64,000 nucleotides of DNA from the NCBI GenBank assembly GCA_014155875.1, contig JACEFZ010014548.1, forward strand, positions 124,001 to 188,000. The letters run 5' to 3'. Source of the stretch: Cepaea nemoralis. Taxonomy: Eukaryota; Mollusca; Gastropoda; Stylommatophora; Helicidae. Below the pieces are notes generated by a model, which did no database searches, was not told where the DNA came from, and was given only the letters and a program-made list of their open reading frames with translations. The number at the start of each line of letters is the position of its first letter. Position 1 is the stretch's first letter. Position numbers and translations under genes: made by a program. Positions 1-11,310 of the stretch are shown piece after piece.

Positions 1-106
1 GACTAAACATTGACTATCTCACCTGGCTTCCAAGACCGGCTGTTGATCCTAATTATTTGATGCAATATGGTGGTCACAACAGAAGATTCAGGCAACATTT
101 TCTTAC

Positions 107-412
107 CTTTTATTTCCAGTGATTCAACGGACAGCTGATTATTTTTGCCAGAAAATGGCTCAATGGATGTATGAGAAGAGACTGCATGTGTCTGTTCACT
201 TGAAATACCAATATCTAATTGCTGTTTTTGTGTCATCACAGGACTTAAGACATTTTGTTTATTTCCTGCAAAGTGCAAACTCTTGTGAGATTTTTTATGT
301 TTCCTTGTCCTCTCTCTGTATTGTCTCCTGGACTTTAGATGTCTTCGGTCATGAAAAGAGTCTATAGTGCATTCAGCAAGCTTGTATAGGTCGTCTGAAT
401 CAACTGCATATT
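107..412 (-). CDS. Exon of host gene (basic, Lys/Arg/His-rich segment), internal exon
   Basis: Read on the minus strand, a TTTGCAG acceptor precedes base 412 and an AAAAG|GTAAGA donor follows base 107. The 306-nt exon is open in the frame that follows the large exon at 42485-41006, which ends with one overhanging G. G plus AA gives Glu, then YAVDSDDLYKLAE. The exon encodes about 102 residues. A basic stretch with RRHLKSRRQYRERTRKHKK comes first, followed by a polar Ser/Gln-rich part. The frame stays open past the donor to about base 3, which I read as intron read-through. The family is not recognised. The basic tract would suit a nuclear protein (inference). The gene continues beyond the left edge of the window. 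Confidence 0.6.
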
Positions 413-1262
413 CTGCAAATACAAACAGTAATATTAGAAATAGACCACATAATTTCTACAATCAAACAATGACTTATACAATTACAAAACAAGATTTATA
501 CAAGACAACAGATATAATAAGAAAGTATGTACCCTAACATTCATATAGTAAGTTTACCAGACAACAGTAAGCATTCTAAATAAGTTTACAATAAATCAAT
601 GACAAAGATGCAGTTTTTACATTGCCCACTAATAACAATTTCTGACATGAAAAGCGGCATACTAATGATCACTGACTGGCATTTTCTGAAATGACAGTTA
701 TATCAGATCTGTGCACACAAATATATATCATTACGACATGTTAATCACTTCAGGTGTGGCCAGTTGTCATGATGCAGATTTATTAGGCAGACATGTTTTA
801 AGAAAGATTAGTAGGAAAGGTTAAGGGTAATGGCAACCAAACATACAAGTGAGAGGGTGGTAACGCAAACATGGATAGCTGAGTAGTAATACATGTGGTA
901 GGTTGCATAGGAAATGCGACGAGAATTGTGGATAGTGGCAGAACTAGGAGCGTGAAAATATCGCTGACAATTCCACAGAGGGAAAGTCATTAAAATGATA
1001 GTGGGAATTGATGTAGTTGTCCATGCCCAGACAGTACTTTGTGTGTTAATGCAGATAGTATTCATGCCAGTGACTCTGATCTGTGTTAGGGTGGGGCAAC
1101 AACCAACTGGTACCAAATGTGTGTAATACCATTCTTTTCCAGAAAGTAGAGACAATAAGACAATACTTTATAACATGGAAGGCAGTTATGATAGTAAACT
1201 GTTATGAATTATTGACAAAAATCTACTTTTGAAAGATAAAATCAGTCAGACTGGAAAACTGA
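413..1262. other. Intron, no gene seen
   Basis: AT-rich sequence with no convincing reading frame, repeat or splice-bounded exon. It lies immediately upstream, in minus-strand sense, of the exon at 412-107. Confidence 0.5.
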
Positions 1263-1414
<152 letters not shown>

Positions 1415-1530
1415 TAGTCCGTAGACTGTAGCAATAATCTAAGTCCAACAACACACACCCCACTGAAGAAAGGAGAATTCTGACATCATGGAGCTAGTAA
1501 TCCTTTAGTGAACCTAGACAAAACAACTAC

Positions 1531-1637
1531 AACAGTCAAAAGCAAAGAATATTTGGACAACTAAACAACACAAAGTCGCTTAAAAGTGTGACTTTGTGTT
1601 GTTTACGTTGTCCAAATATTCTTTGCTTTTGACTGTT
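1531..1637. repeat. Long near-perfect inverted repeat (foldback)
   Basis: Arms 1531-1577 and about 1590-1637 are reverse complements, beginning AACAGTCAAAAGC and ending GCTTTTGACTGTT. The only difference is one extra base. A loop of about 12 nt separates them. A second small perfect hairpin (9-bp stem ATGTTTTAT, 3-nt loop) follows at 1640-1660. It could be a tiny foldback element or a template-switch duplication. It has no coding content. Confidence 0.9.
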
Positions 1638-1774
1638 AAATGTTTTATGAAATAAAACATACTGCTCACTTCACAAAGTAATAAGATAATACACTAGTTG
1701 CCAATTAAAAAAAAAAAACATCACAATTTGGGAAGACATGATGAGGTTTCATATATTAAAAGCCAGGAATACGA

Positions 1775-3714
1775 AAATCTATGAGAAAACAGCTGTCTGA
1801 CCCACATACTTGGGATCACAGCACACTACAACTACACCTGACCTGGCTTTACATTCACCAGAGCTGGAGTGCAACATCTCACAAATTGTTGGGAAACAAC
1901 TTGGTGGCAGTGACCATCGGCCAGGCTTTCTGACTGATAACATGAGCTTTTAAGTGAAAGCAGCGATCTCTCGAGGTGGAACTACAAGAAAGCAGACTGG
2001 GCAATGTACAAGCATCGCACCAGCATACTGGTTAGAAACCTGAATACTGAGAAAGACATAAATAAAGTAGTTGAAGAGTTTGGGAAATGCATACTACAGG
2101 CAGCATGAGAAACAGTACCAAGAGGAGCCCGTAAACATTATAAACCCTACTGGAGTAGTGAACTGAAACAGGTGCATAATGATGTGGAAGTGTGTAGAAT
2201 GCAAGCAGAAGCCAATCCCAGGCAAGGGCTTCACAATAAATACCAGCACACAAAAGCCAAATTTCAAATGGCCCAGCTGCAGGCTAGACAGAAAAGCTGG
2301 CAGGAGAAAACAGTCACTGAACTTTGAAAGAGACCCAAGGAAGTTGAAGCTAAAAAACAACTTAACGATGAGGGCATAGGGAGAAACTCAAAAATTGCAC
2401 TACATTAAGATGGAAACATCTTAACAGGAAAGTAGCTGACCATTTTGCGGACTCATTCGCACAAGATAACAATATCAAAATTAGTCTAGAGAAGCAACAA
2501 GAGATTCGAGAGAAATGGCAACATGCAGGACAAAAATAAATAGTACATGAGGCCCTGGAAGCACCTATAACAATCAGCGAACTGGAGCTAGCAATATCAA
2601 AACTGAAAATGAGTCATCAGGAGCCGACAGTATCGCCAATGAAATGATCAGGAACCTAGGAACAATGGCCAAAACAAAGCTGCTGCAAATCTTCAATAAC
2701 TGCTGGAACCTAGGCAGAGTTTCACAAGCCTGGGGAGAAGCAATCATAATACCTCTCCTAAAATCAGGAAAAGACAGTTCCAGTACCTCCAGCTACAGAC
2801 CAATTAGCCTCACTAACTGTCTCTGCAAAACAATGGAGCGCGTCATCAATTACAGACTGCAGTGGTACATTGAAAGTGAAAACATTCTTGTGACACAGCA
2901 GGCTGGCTTTAGACAGTGTTACTGTACGGAAAATCAGATAACCTACTCCTCTCAAGAAATTGAGGATGCATTCCAAGACAAGAAATTGGTGCTTGCGACA
3001 TGGATAAATCTAAATAAAGCCTTTGACAACATCTGGAAAGAAGGTCTGATGAAGAAACAAAAACTATAAAGTCAATGGAACAATGTACAAATGCGTGAAA
3101 GCATACTTGCACAACAGAAGAGCCCAAGTACAGATAGACGGACTCGAGAGCAAGAAAACACTACTGCGTCACAGTGTTCTCCAGGGTGGAGTCATGTCCG
3201 CCACACTTGTTCCGATCTTCATCAATGATCTTGTTGCTAAATTACCACATGGAATTAAAGCGGCAATGTACGCTGATGACCTGGTCCTATGGTGCACAAA
3301 TGAACATGCATCAGTGGCCACCAGATTGCTACAAAGAGCTGTAGATGCATTTGTTGCATGGGTAAATAGATGGTGTGTCAGCATAAACGCTGACACGTGC
3401 AACACCACTCTATTTACCCTCTATCCAAAACAAAAGGCAGGGATCATCCAGATAAATGGAATACCCCTTAGAGAAGATAAAGAACCATCATACCTTGGAG
3501 TAACATTTGATGGCAGGCAGACATGGAGAAAGTACATCAACAAAGCAGTAGCAAAAGCCAGAAGGAAAATAGTCATCCTGAGAAAACAGATTTGAAAACT
3601 TAGCTATGGGGCGGTTGAAAAGAAGCAATTTTATCTATCAGGCATAACAATTCTGCAGAGAATTTACCTTTCTGCCACCGGTTGGTATCCTCCTGAAAAC
3701 TATTCCAGAATGAA
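1775..3714 (+). mobile_element. LINE-A, degraded non-LTR retrotransposon
   Basis: The sequence starts near the end of an endonuclease domain: a TPDL..SPE-like stretch and GGSDHRP occur around 1830-1925. It then passes through a degenerate linker into reverse transcriptase at 2644-3595. It ends in sequence nearly identical to a second copy at 27470-27595. Relative to that copy there is an internal deletion at about 3596, where RT jumps to sequence from just upstream of RNase H. The 35-bp satellite abuts its 3' side at 3715. Several stops are present, so the copy is dead. Confidence 0.85.
2644..3595 (+). pseudogene. LINE-A reverse transcriptase fragment
   Basis: Two open blocks (2644-3069 and 3083-3595), separated by a frameshift and stop near 3069, carry RT motifs in order. 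These are KSGKDSSSTSSYRPISLTNC (motif 1/2), a degraded QAGFRQ, an NKAFDNIW block in place of the usual D..KAFD, LQGGVMSATL in place of PQG..SP, and the catalytic MYADDLVLW at about 3266-3290. YLGVTFD follows. This polymerase normally copies the element's RNA at a nicked chromosomal site. Here the first conserved Asp motif is altered and the frame is broken. Confidence 0.85.
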
Positions 3715-5956
3715 CTAATGTATGCTATTACAGTAACAGTAGCCATGTGCTAATGTATGCTATTACAGTAACAGTAGCCATGTGCTAATGTATGCTATTA
3801 CAGTAACAGTAGCCATGTGCTAATGTATGCTATTACAGTAACAGTAGCCATGTGCTAATGTATGCTATTACAGTAACAGTAGCCATGTGCTAATGTATGC
3901 TATTACAGTAACAGTAGCCAGATGCTAATGTATGCTATTACAGTAAAAGCAGCCAGATGCTAATGTATGCTATTACAGGAACAGCAGCCTGATGCTAATG
4001 TATGCTATTACAGTAACAGTAACCTGATGCTAATGTATGCTATTACAGTAACAGTAGCCTGATGCTAATGTATGCTATTACAGTAACAGTAGCCATGTGC
4101 TAATGTATGCTATTACAGTAACAGTAGCCATGTGCTAATGTATGCTATTACAGTAACAGTAGCCATGTGCTAATGTATGCTATTACAGTAACAGTAGCCA
4201 GATGCTAATGTATGCTATTACAGTAAAAGCAGCCAGATGCTAATGTATGCTATTACAGTAACAGTAGCCTGGTGCTAATGTATGCTATTACAGTAATAGT
4301 AGCCTGATGCTTATGTATGCTATTACAGTAACAGTAGCCTGATGCTAATGTATGCTATTACAGTAACAGTAGCCATGTGCTAATGTATGCTATTACAGTA
4401 ACAGTAGCCTGATGCTAATGTATGCTATTACAGTAAAAGCAGCCAGATGATAATGTATGCTATTACAGTAACAGTAGCCATGTGCTAATGTATGCTATTA
4501 CAGTAACAGTAGCCATGTGCTAATGTATGCTATTACAGTGACAGTAGCCAGATGCTAATGTATGCTATTACAGTAAAAGCAGCCAGATGCTAATGTATGC
4601 TATTACAGTAACAGTAGCCTGATGCTAATGTATGCTATTACAGTAACAGTAACCTGATGCTAATGTATGCTATTACAGTAACAGTAACCTGATGCTAATG
4701 TATGCTATTACAGTAACAGTAGCCATGTGCTAATGTATGCTATTACAGTAACAGTAGCCTGATGCTAATGTATGCTATTACAATAACAGTAGCCTGATGC
4801 TAATGTATGCTATTACAGTAACAGTAGCCATGTGCTAATGTATGCTATTATGGTAACAGTAGCCTGATGCTAATGTATGCTATTACAGTAAAAGCAGCCA
4901 GATGCTAATGTATGCTATTACAGTAACAGTAGCCATGTGCTAATGTATGCTATTACAGTAACCGTAGCCATGTGCTAATGTATGCTATTACAGTAACCGT
5001 AGCCATGTGCTAATGTATGCTATTACAGTAACCGTAGCCATGTGCTAATGTATGCTATTACAGTAACCGTAGCCATGTGCTAATGTATGCTATTACAGTA
5101 ACAGTAGCCTGATGCTAATGTATGCTATTACAGTAACAGTAGCCTGATGCTAATGTATGCTATTACAGTAACAGTAGCCATGTGCTAATGTATGCTATTA
5201 TAGTAACAGTAGCCTAATGCTAATGTATGCTATTACAGTAACAGTAGCCTGATGCTAATGTACGCTATTACAGTAAAAGCAGCCAGATGCTAATGTAGGC
5301 TATTACAGTAACAGTAGCCTGATGCTAATGTATGCTATTACAGTAACAGTAGCCATGTGCTAATGTATGCTATTATAGTAACAGTTGCCTGATGCTAATG
5401 TATGCTATTACAGTAACAGTAGCCAGATGCTGTGTGCTATTACAGTAACAGTAGCCAGGTGCTAATCTATGCTATAACAGGAACAGTAGCCATGTGCTAA
5501 TGTATGCTATTACAGTAACAGTAGCCTGATGCTAATGTATGCTATTACAGTAACAATAGCCATGTGCTAATGTATGCTATTACAGTAACAGTAGCCTGAT
5601 GCTAATGTATGCTATTACAGTAACAGTAGCTTGATGCTAATGTATGCTATTACAGTAACAGTAGCCATGTGCTAATGTATGCTATTACAGTAACAGTAGC
5701 CTGATGCTAATGTATGCTATTACAGTAACAGTAGCCTGATGCTAATGTATGCTATTACAGTAACAGTAGCCATGTGCTAATGTATGCTATTACAGTAACA
5801 GTAGCCAGATGCTGATGTGTGCTATTATAGTAACAGTAGCCAGATGCTAATCTATGCTATCACAGTAACAGTAGCCAGATGCTAATCTATGCTATAACAG
5901 TAACAGTAGCCAGATGCTAATCTATGCTATTACAGTAACAGCAGCCGGATACTATT
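3715..5956. repeat. 35-bp satellite array, about 64 units
   Basis: A tandem array with the core TAATGTATGCTATTACAGTA and period 35 bp (for example TATGCTATTA at 3721, 3756, 3791). Units differ mainly at the junction: CCATGTGC, CCTGATGC or CCAGATGC. Rarer variants are AAAAGCAGCC, ACCGTAGCC and AACAATAGCC. The same variant combinations recur in blocks. The right end (5430-5956) is more diverged and irregular. No coding potential. It abuts LINE-A on the left. Confidence 0.98.
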
Positions 5957-6565
5957 GTATGTTAGTACAAAAATATGTCATTTTTGTGTGTATGTGGATA
6001 TAAAAAGCAGATATTTTACCAGGAATATTCTTGATGTTAAGACCTTACCATTAAGATATTTCAACTCCACAATCTCCAAGTGTAGAGCAAACAATGAGAA
6101 TTGTTTACAGTTTACAAAACATATTCATGACCAGAGTTCTGAAACATAACATACTCAAGATTCATGGCTCAGTGAACGAGAAATATAAAGAAGAAACAAA
6201 AGGAATATCAAAAGATGAGTATTCGGAAACTTATAAAAACCTCATACAAAAATCAAGAAGGCAAGAAGATACAAGATATAATTCCTACAAGACCAATGTG
6301 TAGTAATGGAAGAATATCAGAAGATGGATTAGATTATGTAATGCTCAAAGAATAAAAAGTAATGACAAAAAAAAAAACTTTCGAATCAAGACAAATACTA
6401 CCTAAGATAAAGGATACAAGTGCAGGAACTCTGAAACATGCAGAAAATCTTAACAGATGGAATGAATACTGCAGTGAAATATACAAAAATGGTTAAAGAT
6501 AAAAATTTAGAATGAGATGACGCCACAGCAGAGTTTGCTCAAGCTGGTGGAGAGCAGTGTGAACA
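5957..6565 (+). mobile_element. LINE-R (RTE-like) 5' part, decayed
   Basis: Out-of-frame pieces of an RTE-type polyprotein linker lead into RT. Examples are a RRW..YNSYKT-like segment near 6260-6330, a LNRWNEYCSEIYKNG-like segment near 6450-6495, and DDATAEFAQAGGEQCEHL at about 6517-6565, which resembles the D.IPAEL.QAGGE block of RTE RTs. The element is interrupted at 6566 by the Helitron and resumes near 7330. Confidence 0.6.
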
Positions 6566-6828
6566 TCTATATCTATAAAACACAATGTATGTATGTATAT
6601 ATGTCCGTTCTTTATGCGTTCGCGAACGGTCCATCCAATTGAGATGAAATTTTCTACACGTTTTCTTTTCATTCCTGTGCAACCAACTGTAATAGTTTCT
6701 TAGTGTACAATCATCTATTTACTTACTAAAATTTAATTTTGTAATTACACGACTCAACATAAGAAAAAATAAAACAAGGGACATAACTTTTAGTAGCATT
6801 GCTATATCTTAAGTTAAGTCTCCTGGCT

Positions 6829-6897
<69 letters not shown>

Positions 6898-7289
6898 TAG
6901 ACAGACAGATCCCAGCCAGGGACTGGGCCGGGTCAGACAGACAGACAGTAGGGAACGGGAACTTATATGACTACTTATATTAATTAAATGAGATGCTCCC
7001 CATCAGGGGCTGGGCGAAGCCGGGCCGGGTCAGACAGACAGATAGATAGTCGGGAACGGGAACTTGTATGACTACTTATATGAATTAAATGAGATGCTCC
7101 CCACCAGGCACTGGGTGAAGCCGGGCCGGGTCAGACAGACAGGAACGGGATCTTATATGACTACTTATATGAATTAAATGAGATACTCCCCATCAGGAGC
7201 TGGGCGAAGCCGGGCCGGGTCAGACAGACAGACAGACAGACAGATAGATCCCCGCCAGGGCCTGGGCAAAGCCGGGCCGGGTCAGCTAG
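6566..7289 (+). mobile_element. Non-autonomous Helitron (Helentron-like)
   Basis: The 5' end is A|TCTATATCTATAAAAC and the 3' end GGGTCAGCTAG|T. These are the TC...CTRR termini between A and T expected for Helitrons. There is no ORF. The 5' half contains a conserved block (TTCGCGAACGGTCCATCC, GAGATGAAATTTTCTACACG) that recurs reverse-complemented at 20690-20650. The 3' half holds a (GATA/GACA)n microsatellite (about 6831-6907) and roughly three 115-bp units, each containing GGGCGAAGCCGGGCCGGGTC and then GACAGACAG. The terminal CCGGGCCGGGTCAGCTAG is one more copy of the unit's end. Confidence 0.75.
6831..7280. repeat. GATA/GACA microsatellite plus 115-bp minisatellite within the Helitron
   Basis: A GATA run is followed by repeated units that begin with GACAGACAG, pass through AACGGGA..TTATATGACTACTTATAT and GAATTAAATGAGATGCTCCCC, and end in GAAGCCGGGCCGGGTC. 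At least three units are visible. Confidence 0.85.
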
Positions 7290-7329
7290 TATATATATAA
7301 ATCACGCGTTATATAGACAGATATGCTAA

Positions 7330-7764
7330 ACATGAATGTGGCTAAATGAATGGATGAGAACAGTAATATATCTCAATACAAACAAATGTAACAGTTATCA
7401 CACAACATGTGCCTGAGCAAGTCATACAGGGAAACTGTTAAATAAAATAATCATGTGAAGGCTAAGAAGACAAGAACAGAACAAAAGTACAAACTGGCTT
7501 TAGAGATTAAACAAGTGGCTTTAGAGATAAAACAAGAGGCAGACATTGGGACATATTTAATGAGGGCAAGCATGGTCAAATGCAGAGAGTGCAATACACA
7601 AAGGCTTTTGATAAAGTGAGACAGTCAACATGATAAGGATGCTTGAAGATCTACAAACTGATGGAAAAGACCTTAAACTTGTTAAACACATACTGGAAAC
7701 AACAAGCTGCCATCAGAATTGAAAATGCAGTAGGTCAATATCAGCCTATTTAGAGAGTTGTGAG
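7330..7764 (+). mobile_element. LINE-R RT segment between Helitron and hAT insertions
   Basis: Shifting frames encode RT pieces. One is AFDKVRHSTMIRMLEDLQTDGKDLKLVKHIL, near 7605-7700, the RTE-type palm motif with the first catalytic Asp. It is followed by the QYQPI..RVV block that precedes GVRQGCVMSP on the far side of the hAT insertion. It is split from that block exactly at the hAT target-site duplication 7757-7764. Confidence 0.75.
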
Positions 7765-8136
7765 CAGTGTTGCCATCTCCTTTTGATGAAAAAGCACCAA
7801 TATCAACCCAAAAAAGCATCAACATTTTTTGGAAAGCACCAATGGTTTTTATTACAAATGTAACAAGGTAACACATTATAATTTATTATTATCACTGAAT
7901 ATTAGAATGAAGTTTATTCCAGATCCGTCAAATCCCATTCAGACTACTACTCTTTAGTTTCTGTAGCTATTTCCTGCTGTGTTTGTGCCTGCGATGCTGA
8001 TGATTGAAAGAAACAAGTATATGCCTCCTGTGATCCAATTTTTCCTAGAATATCCTTAGGTAGTTTATAATCATGACAGCATTTGCCACAACTTTTCATT
8101 CCATATCTAACAGAACAGCTGTCAAACTCTTGATGC

Positions 8137-10039
8137 TCAGTCTGTTCCGCAATTTTGATTGTATAAACTCCCCATCTGACTGAAAATATGCTCCACGTCC
8201 GTATTAGAATGAGGTAAAATGAGCACAGTTAAAGCTAAATCTGTAAGATCTTGGAAAGGATTTTCACCGGTGGCATCCCTGTATGAGGCTATTTCTGCCC
8301 ACAGTCCAAGTGTATCAGAGGTCTGTGTCCATTGCATGTGATGAAGTTTTCTCCACAGGAAATTGATGCGGCAGAGAGTAGCTGTATCTTCTACAAACAT
8401 TTTAGCAAGATCCAATATACAGGGCTTCATTGGCTGTAGACATTCACTTCCACTATGACATGATATGGACTGCAACACTCAAACTTTATCCTGCAAACGT
8501 AAATGCAGCTGTATTAACAGCTCTATTAAAAACTGTATGCACCTTCCATGAATTTCTTTCTTATCAGGAAACTTGCAGCCTGCTATTTCTTTCTCAAACT
8601 CATAACCTAGATTGGGATTAGGATCTAAATAATCTTGAATAGCATCACTTTCTGTTATTTTTTTCCCCAGGAATAGCAATCTTTGAACTGACAGAATCAG
8701 TGAGTTGGACAAGATCGCTGAGTAGTTTTGTTGGATCCTGTATATCTGCTTCAAATTTCTTTATGAAAGAGAGTGATAAAAGGGCAGAATGTTAGACGGG
8801 CCTGCGTGCCCAATTCTTAACCCTTTCAAAATAAAGTTTTGTTGTTGTTGTTGTTGTTATTCACACTTTGAACTTCTCGGAGAATATGCTCGAGAAATAT
8901 GAGAAAGTTTTTCATGTCGCTAAACACAGAATATAGAAGTTCTGCTGTATAACAGCACTCATTGAGTCTTGCTATATAAAAATGAGTTCTGAGCTCGACC
9001 CACTGTTGCAATATTCTGACAATGGCAGATTGAATGGATATCCATCATGTCTGGCTTAATTAAAGAACCTTCAGCGGATGTTGTTCATCATTTACTGAAG
9101 CAAAAAGCTCCCTGTACTTTGCTTGACGAAGACTTGAGTGAGAAAACCAGATATGTGTTTCTCTAATCATGAACTCTTATGTTCCTGGGCAGACAAGTAA
9201 CTGCAGCATGTGAAACTCCCAGCTGAAGGGAATGACATACACACCTAACTAGTACCAGATGAGGAACTTCGGATTTTAATTTTGTATACACTCCATTGTT
9301 TACACCTGTCATGACAGATGCATTGTCAGTGCCGAGTGCAACTAGTCTTTGCAATTCAAGTCCATTCTTGTTTAAACAATCATTTAACGCATTGCATATT
9401 ACCTGCATGTTGCAGTCACTCACTTCAACTAAGTCTAAGTAAGTAATTACAAACTGCTTTCTTGTCTCTGAATAGTACCTAATAGCTACTCCAAGTAGCT
9501 TAGTTTCAGAAATGTCATTGCTCTCATCAATAATAAGCTGTATTTACTTTTGCTATCAAGTCTGTTGTGAAATATGGTGCAAGTACATTTGAAATAACTG
9601 CTCTGCACTTAGTTCTCCTAAGCTTAATGTTCTTGCAACCTTTGCTGTCACCAAAGTGTACCTTGCAGAGTTCACTTAAATGGTCAACAATGCTCAGCGA
9701 ACAATGGCCAGCTATGAACAAAAACATATATCCTTCTGTTTCTTTGACACCATCTTTCAGTTTGTCAAATGAAATTGTTGTTTGTCTTTGTGTACTGAAT
9801 GCTTGTTCAGCTTTCTGATGTTTCTGTGTATTCTTATGCCTCTCAATATAACTTAACCTGGCTGCTATTGAACATTTGCAGTATTTGCAAAAACACTTAG
9901 TATTATCCCCTTCTACTTTTAACAACCATTTTTGAAATCTCGAGTCACTGAGCCACTGTTCTCTGAAATGTTGAGAATATTTCTTGCTCATAGTGAAACA
10001 AAAATAAGCGTAAATGAAAGGATAATGTAGACACCACAA
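8137..10039 (-). pseudogene. hAT transposase, broken into several frames
   Basis: The N-terminal block (10039-9527) has a BED-type zinc finger, CFCKYC followed by H...H in ERHKNTQKH. The middle (9423-9163) has GTDNASVMTG with the catalytic Asp and the CVCHSLQL (C..H) motif. The C-terminal block (8478-8137) has LPHSNTDVEHIFSQMG, the hATC dimerisation signature with the catalytic Glu. This is the expected order for a transposase that cuts and pastes its own ends. At least three frameshifts or stops separate the blocks. A foreign stretch with a (GTT)n tail at 8790-8862 also interrupts it. Confidence 0.9.
8790..8862. repeat. Small retroposed fragment with (GTT)n tail inside hAT
   Basis: The stretch ending CTTTCAAAATAAAG followed by (TTG)6 interrupts the hAT coding region. 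AATAAAG directly before a simple-repeat tail is typical of a short retroposed 3' end. The parent element is not recognised. Confidence 0.4.
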
Positions 10040-10384
10040 AATTATTAACTTGATTACAAGCTAATATATTGACGTTTGGACTTGTCTGCAAGATGGCATT
10101 CGCTTTTAGCTAAATCTTATTGAAGGGAGTTAAATTACTTGAATATTGCGCGGTAAAGTACTAAGACTGTTTTACTCCCTCACTTCAATTCAAATTCGGC
10201 TTTTTAGTGTTCCCAAAATGATATTTTAAGTAATTTTTACCCACCACAAAAAAAAAAAAAAAAAAGCACCAAAAACAAATTGTGACACCAAATTTGCGTA
10301 GTTGTGCCAACTGCAACATTTTGGCACTAAATGACTTGAAAAAGCACCAACTTTGGTGCGAAAAGCATCAAAATGGCAACACTG

Positions 10385-11310
10385 GGTGTGAGACAGGGAT
10401 GTGTAATGTCTCCGGATCTTTTTTCCCCTGTACAGTGAAAGTATTATCAGAAATATTGAAGATATGGAAGGAATCAACATTGGGGGACGATACATCAATA
10501 ACATTTGATATGCAGATGATAAAGTCTTGATTGCAGACAACGAACGGGACCTACAACATTTAGTAGATGCTGTTGCTGCACACAGTGAAAACTAGGGTTA
10601 TAATTGAATTGTAAGAAGTCACAGAGTATGGTCATCACTGGGATGAAGGAAATACCACAATGTAATATACAAATAAATGGGCATATTCTTAAGCAAGTGA
10701 ATAGGTACAGTTATCTCGGCACAGTCATAACATCTGATAGGAGATGCATTGAAGAGATTAGAACAAGAATTGCCATTGCGAAGGTAGCCTTTTGCTAGAT
10801 GAAAAACATACTGTCCAATAAAAAGAATTGAAAGGAGAAAAAGTGTTGAAGTGCTACATAGAACCTGTACTTTTGTATGGATGTGAAGCATGGACAATGA
10901 GCAGACAAGCTGAAAAACATCTGATGGCTGTGGAAATGTGGTTTCTGAGGAAAATGCAAATAATACCATGGACAGACAGAAAAACCAATAAAAAAGTCCT
11001 TCAAGAAACAAATGAAGTTCATAAACTGATTAGAGACACTAGATGTAGACAGTCAAAAATTTTTGGGCATGTTATGAGAAGAAATGAATTGCAGAACTTG
11101 GTGACAACTGGCAAGATCAAAGGGAAGAGACCAAGGAGAAGACTGAGAAGTAAATATCTGGATGGCAGTAGAACATTAAGAATTACGTAACATGACAGAA
11201 ATGGACTTGATTTGTTAAAGTTAACACAAATCATAAAAACAGCCTTCATTGAGCAAAAGGCAGCTGTGAGAATATGTGATGATACAACCACTGGGTCCAT
11301 GTAGAACAGC
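10385..11310 (+). mobile_element. LINE-R (RTE-like) RT and C-terminal part
   Basis: The sequence resumes with GVRQGCVMSPDLF (RT motif with RQG..SP). It continues with a YADDKVLI-like catalytic motif near 10510, NIQINGHILKQVNRYSYLG near 10660-10725, VLKCYIEPVLLYGCEAW (10843-10893), MWFLRKMQIIPWTDRKTNKKVL and FGHVMRRNELQNLVTTGKIKGKRPRRR (11070-11150). The 10604-11190 stretch lies in several frames. Stops between blocks show it is inactive. Shorter relatives lie at 18020-18078 with 19836-20050, at 21355-21745 and at 51590-51805. Confidence 0.88.

Larger units (their letters stand above)
7765..10384 (-). mobile_element. Complete hAT-superfamily DNA transposon, 2.62 kb
   Basis: The termini are imperfect inverted repeats: CAGTGTTGCCATCTCC...AAGCACCA at the left, and its complement ending TGGCAACACTG at the right. 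The flanking 8-bp duplications are GTTGTGAG (7757-7764) and GGTGTGAG (10385-10392), which match at 7 of 8 bases and have the length typical of hAT. The transposase lies on the minus strand and is frameshifted. The element sits inside the RT gene of LINE-R, between the RVV and RQGC motifs, so it is younger than that LINE. Confidence 0.93.

Noticed and set aside
3..106. Extension of the exon frame to the left edge
   Set aside because: A strong GTAAGA donor at 106/107 precedes it. The extension reads as intron.
1640..1660. Hairpin resembling a bacterial terminator
   Set aside because: The window is eukaryotic and no transcription unit ends here.
3715..5956. CRISPR-like regular 35-bp periodicity
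   Set aside because: There are no unique spacers. It is a head-to-tail satellite in a eukaryotic intron.
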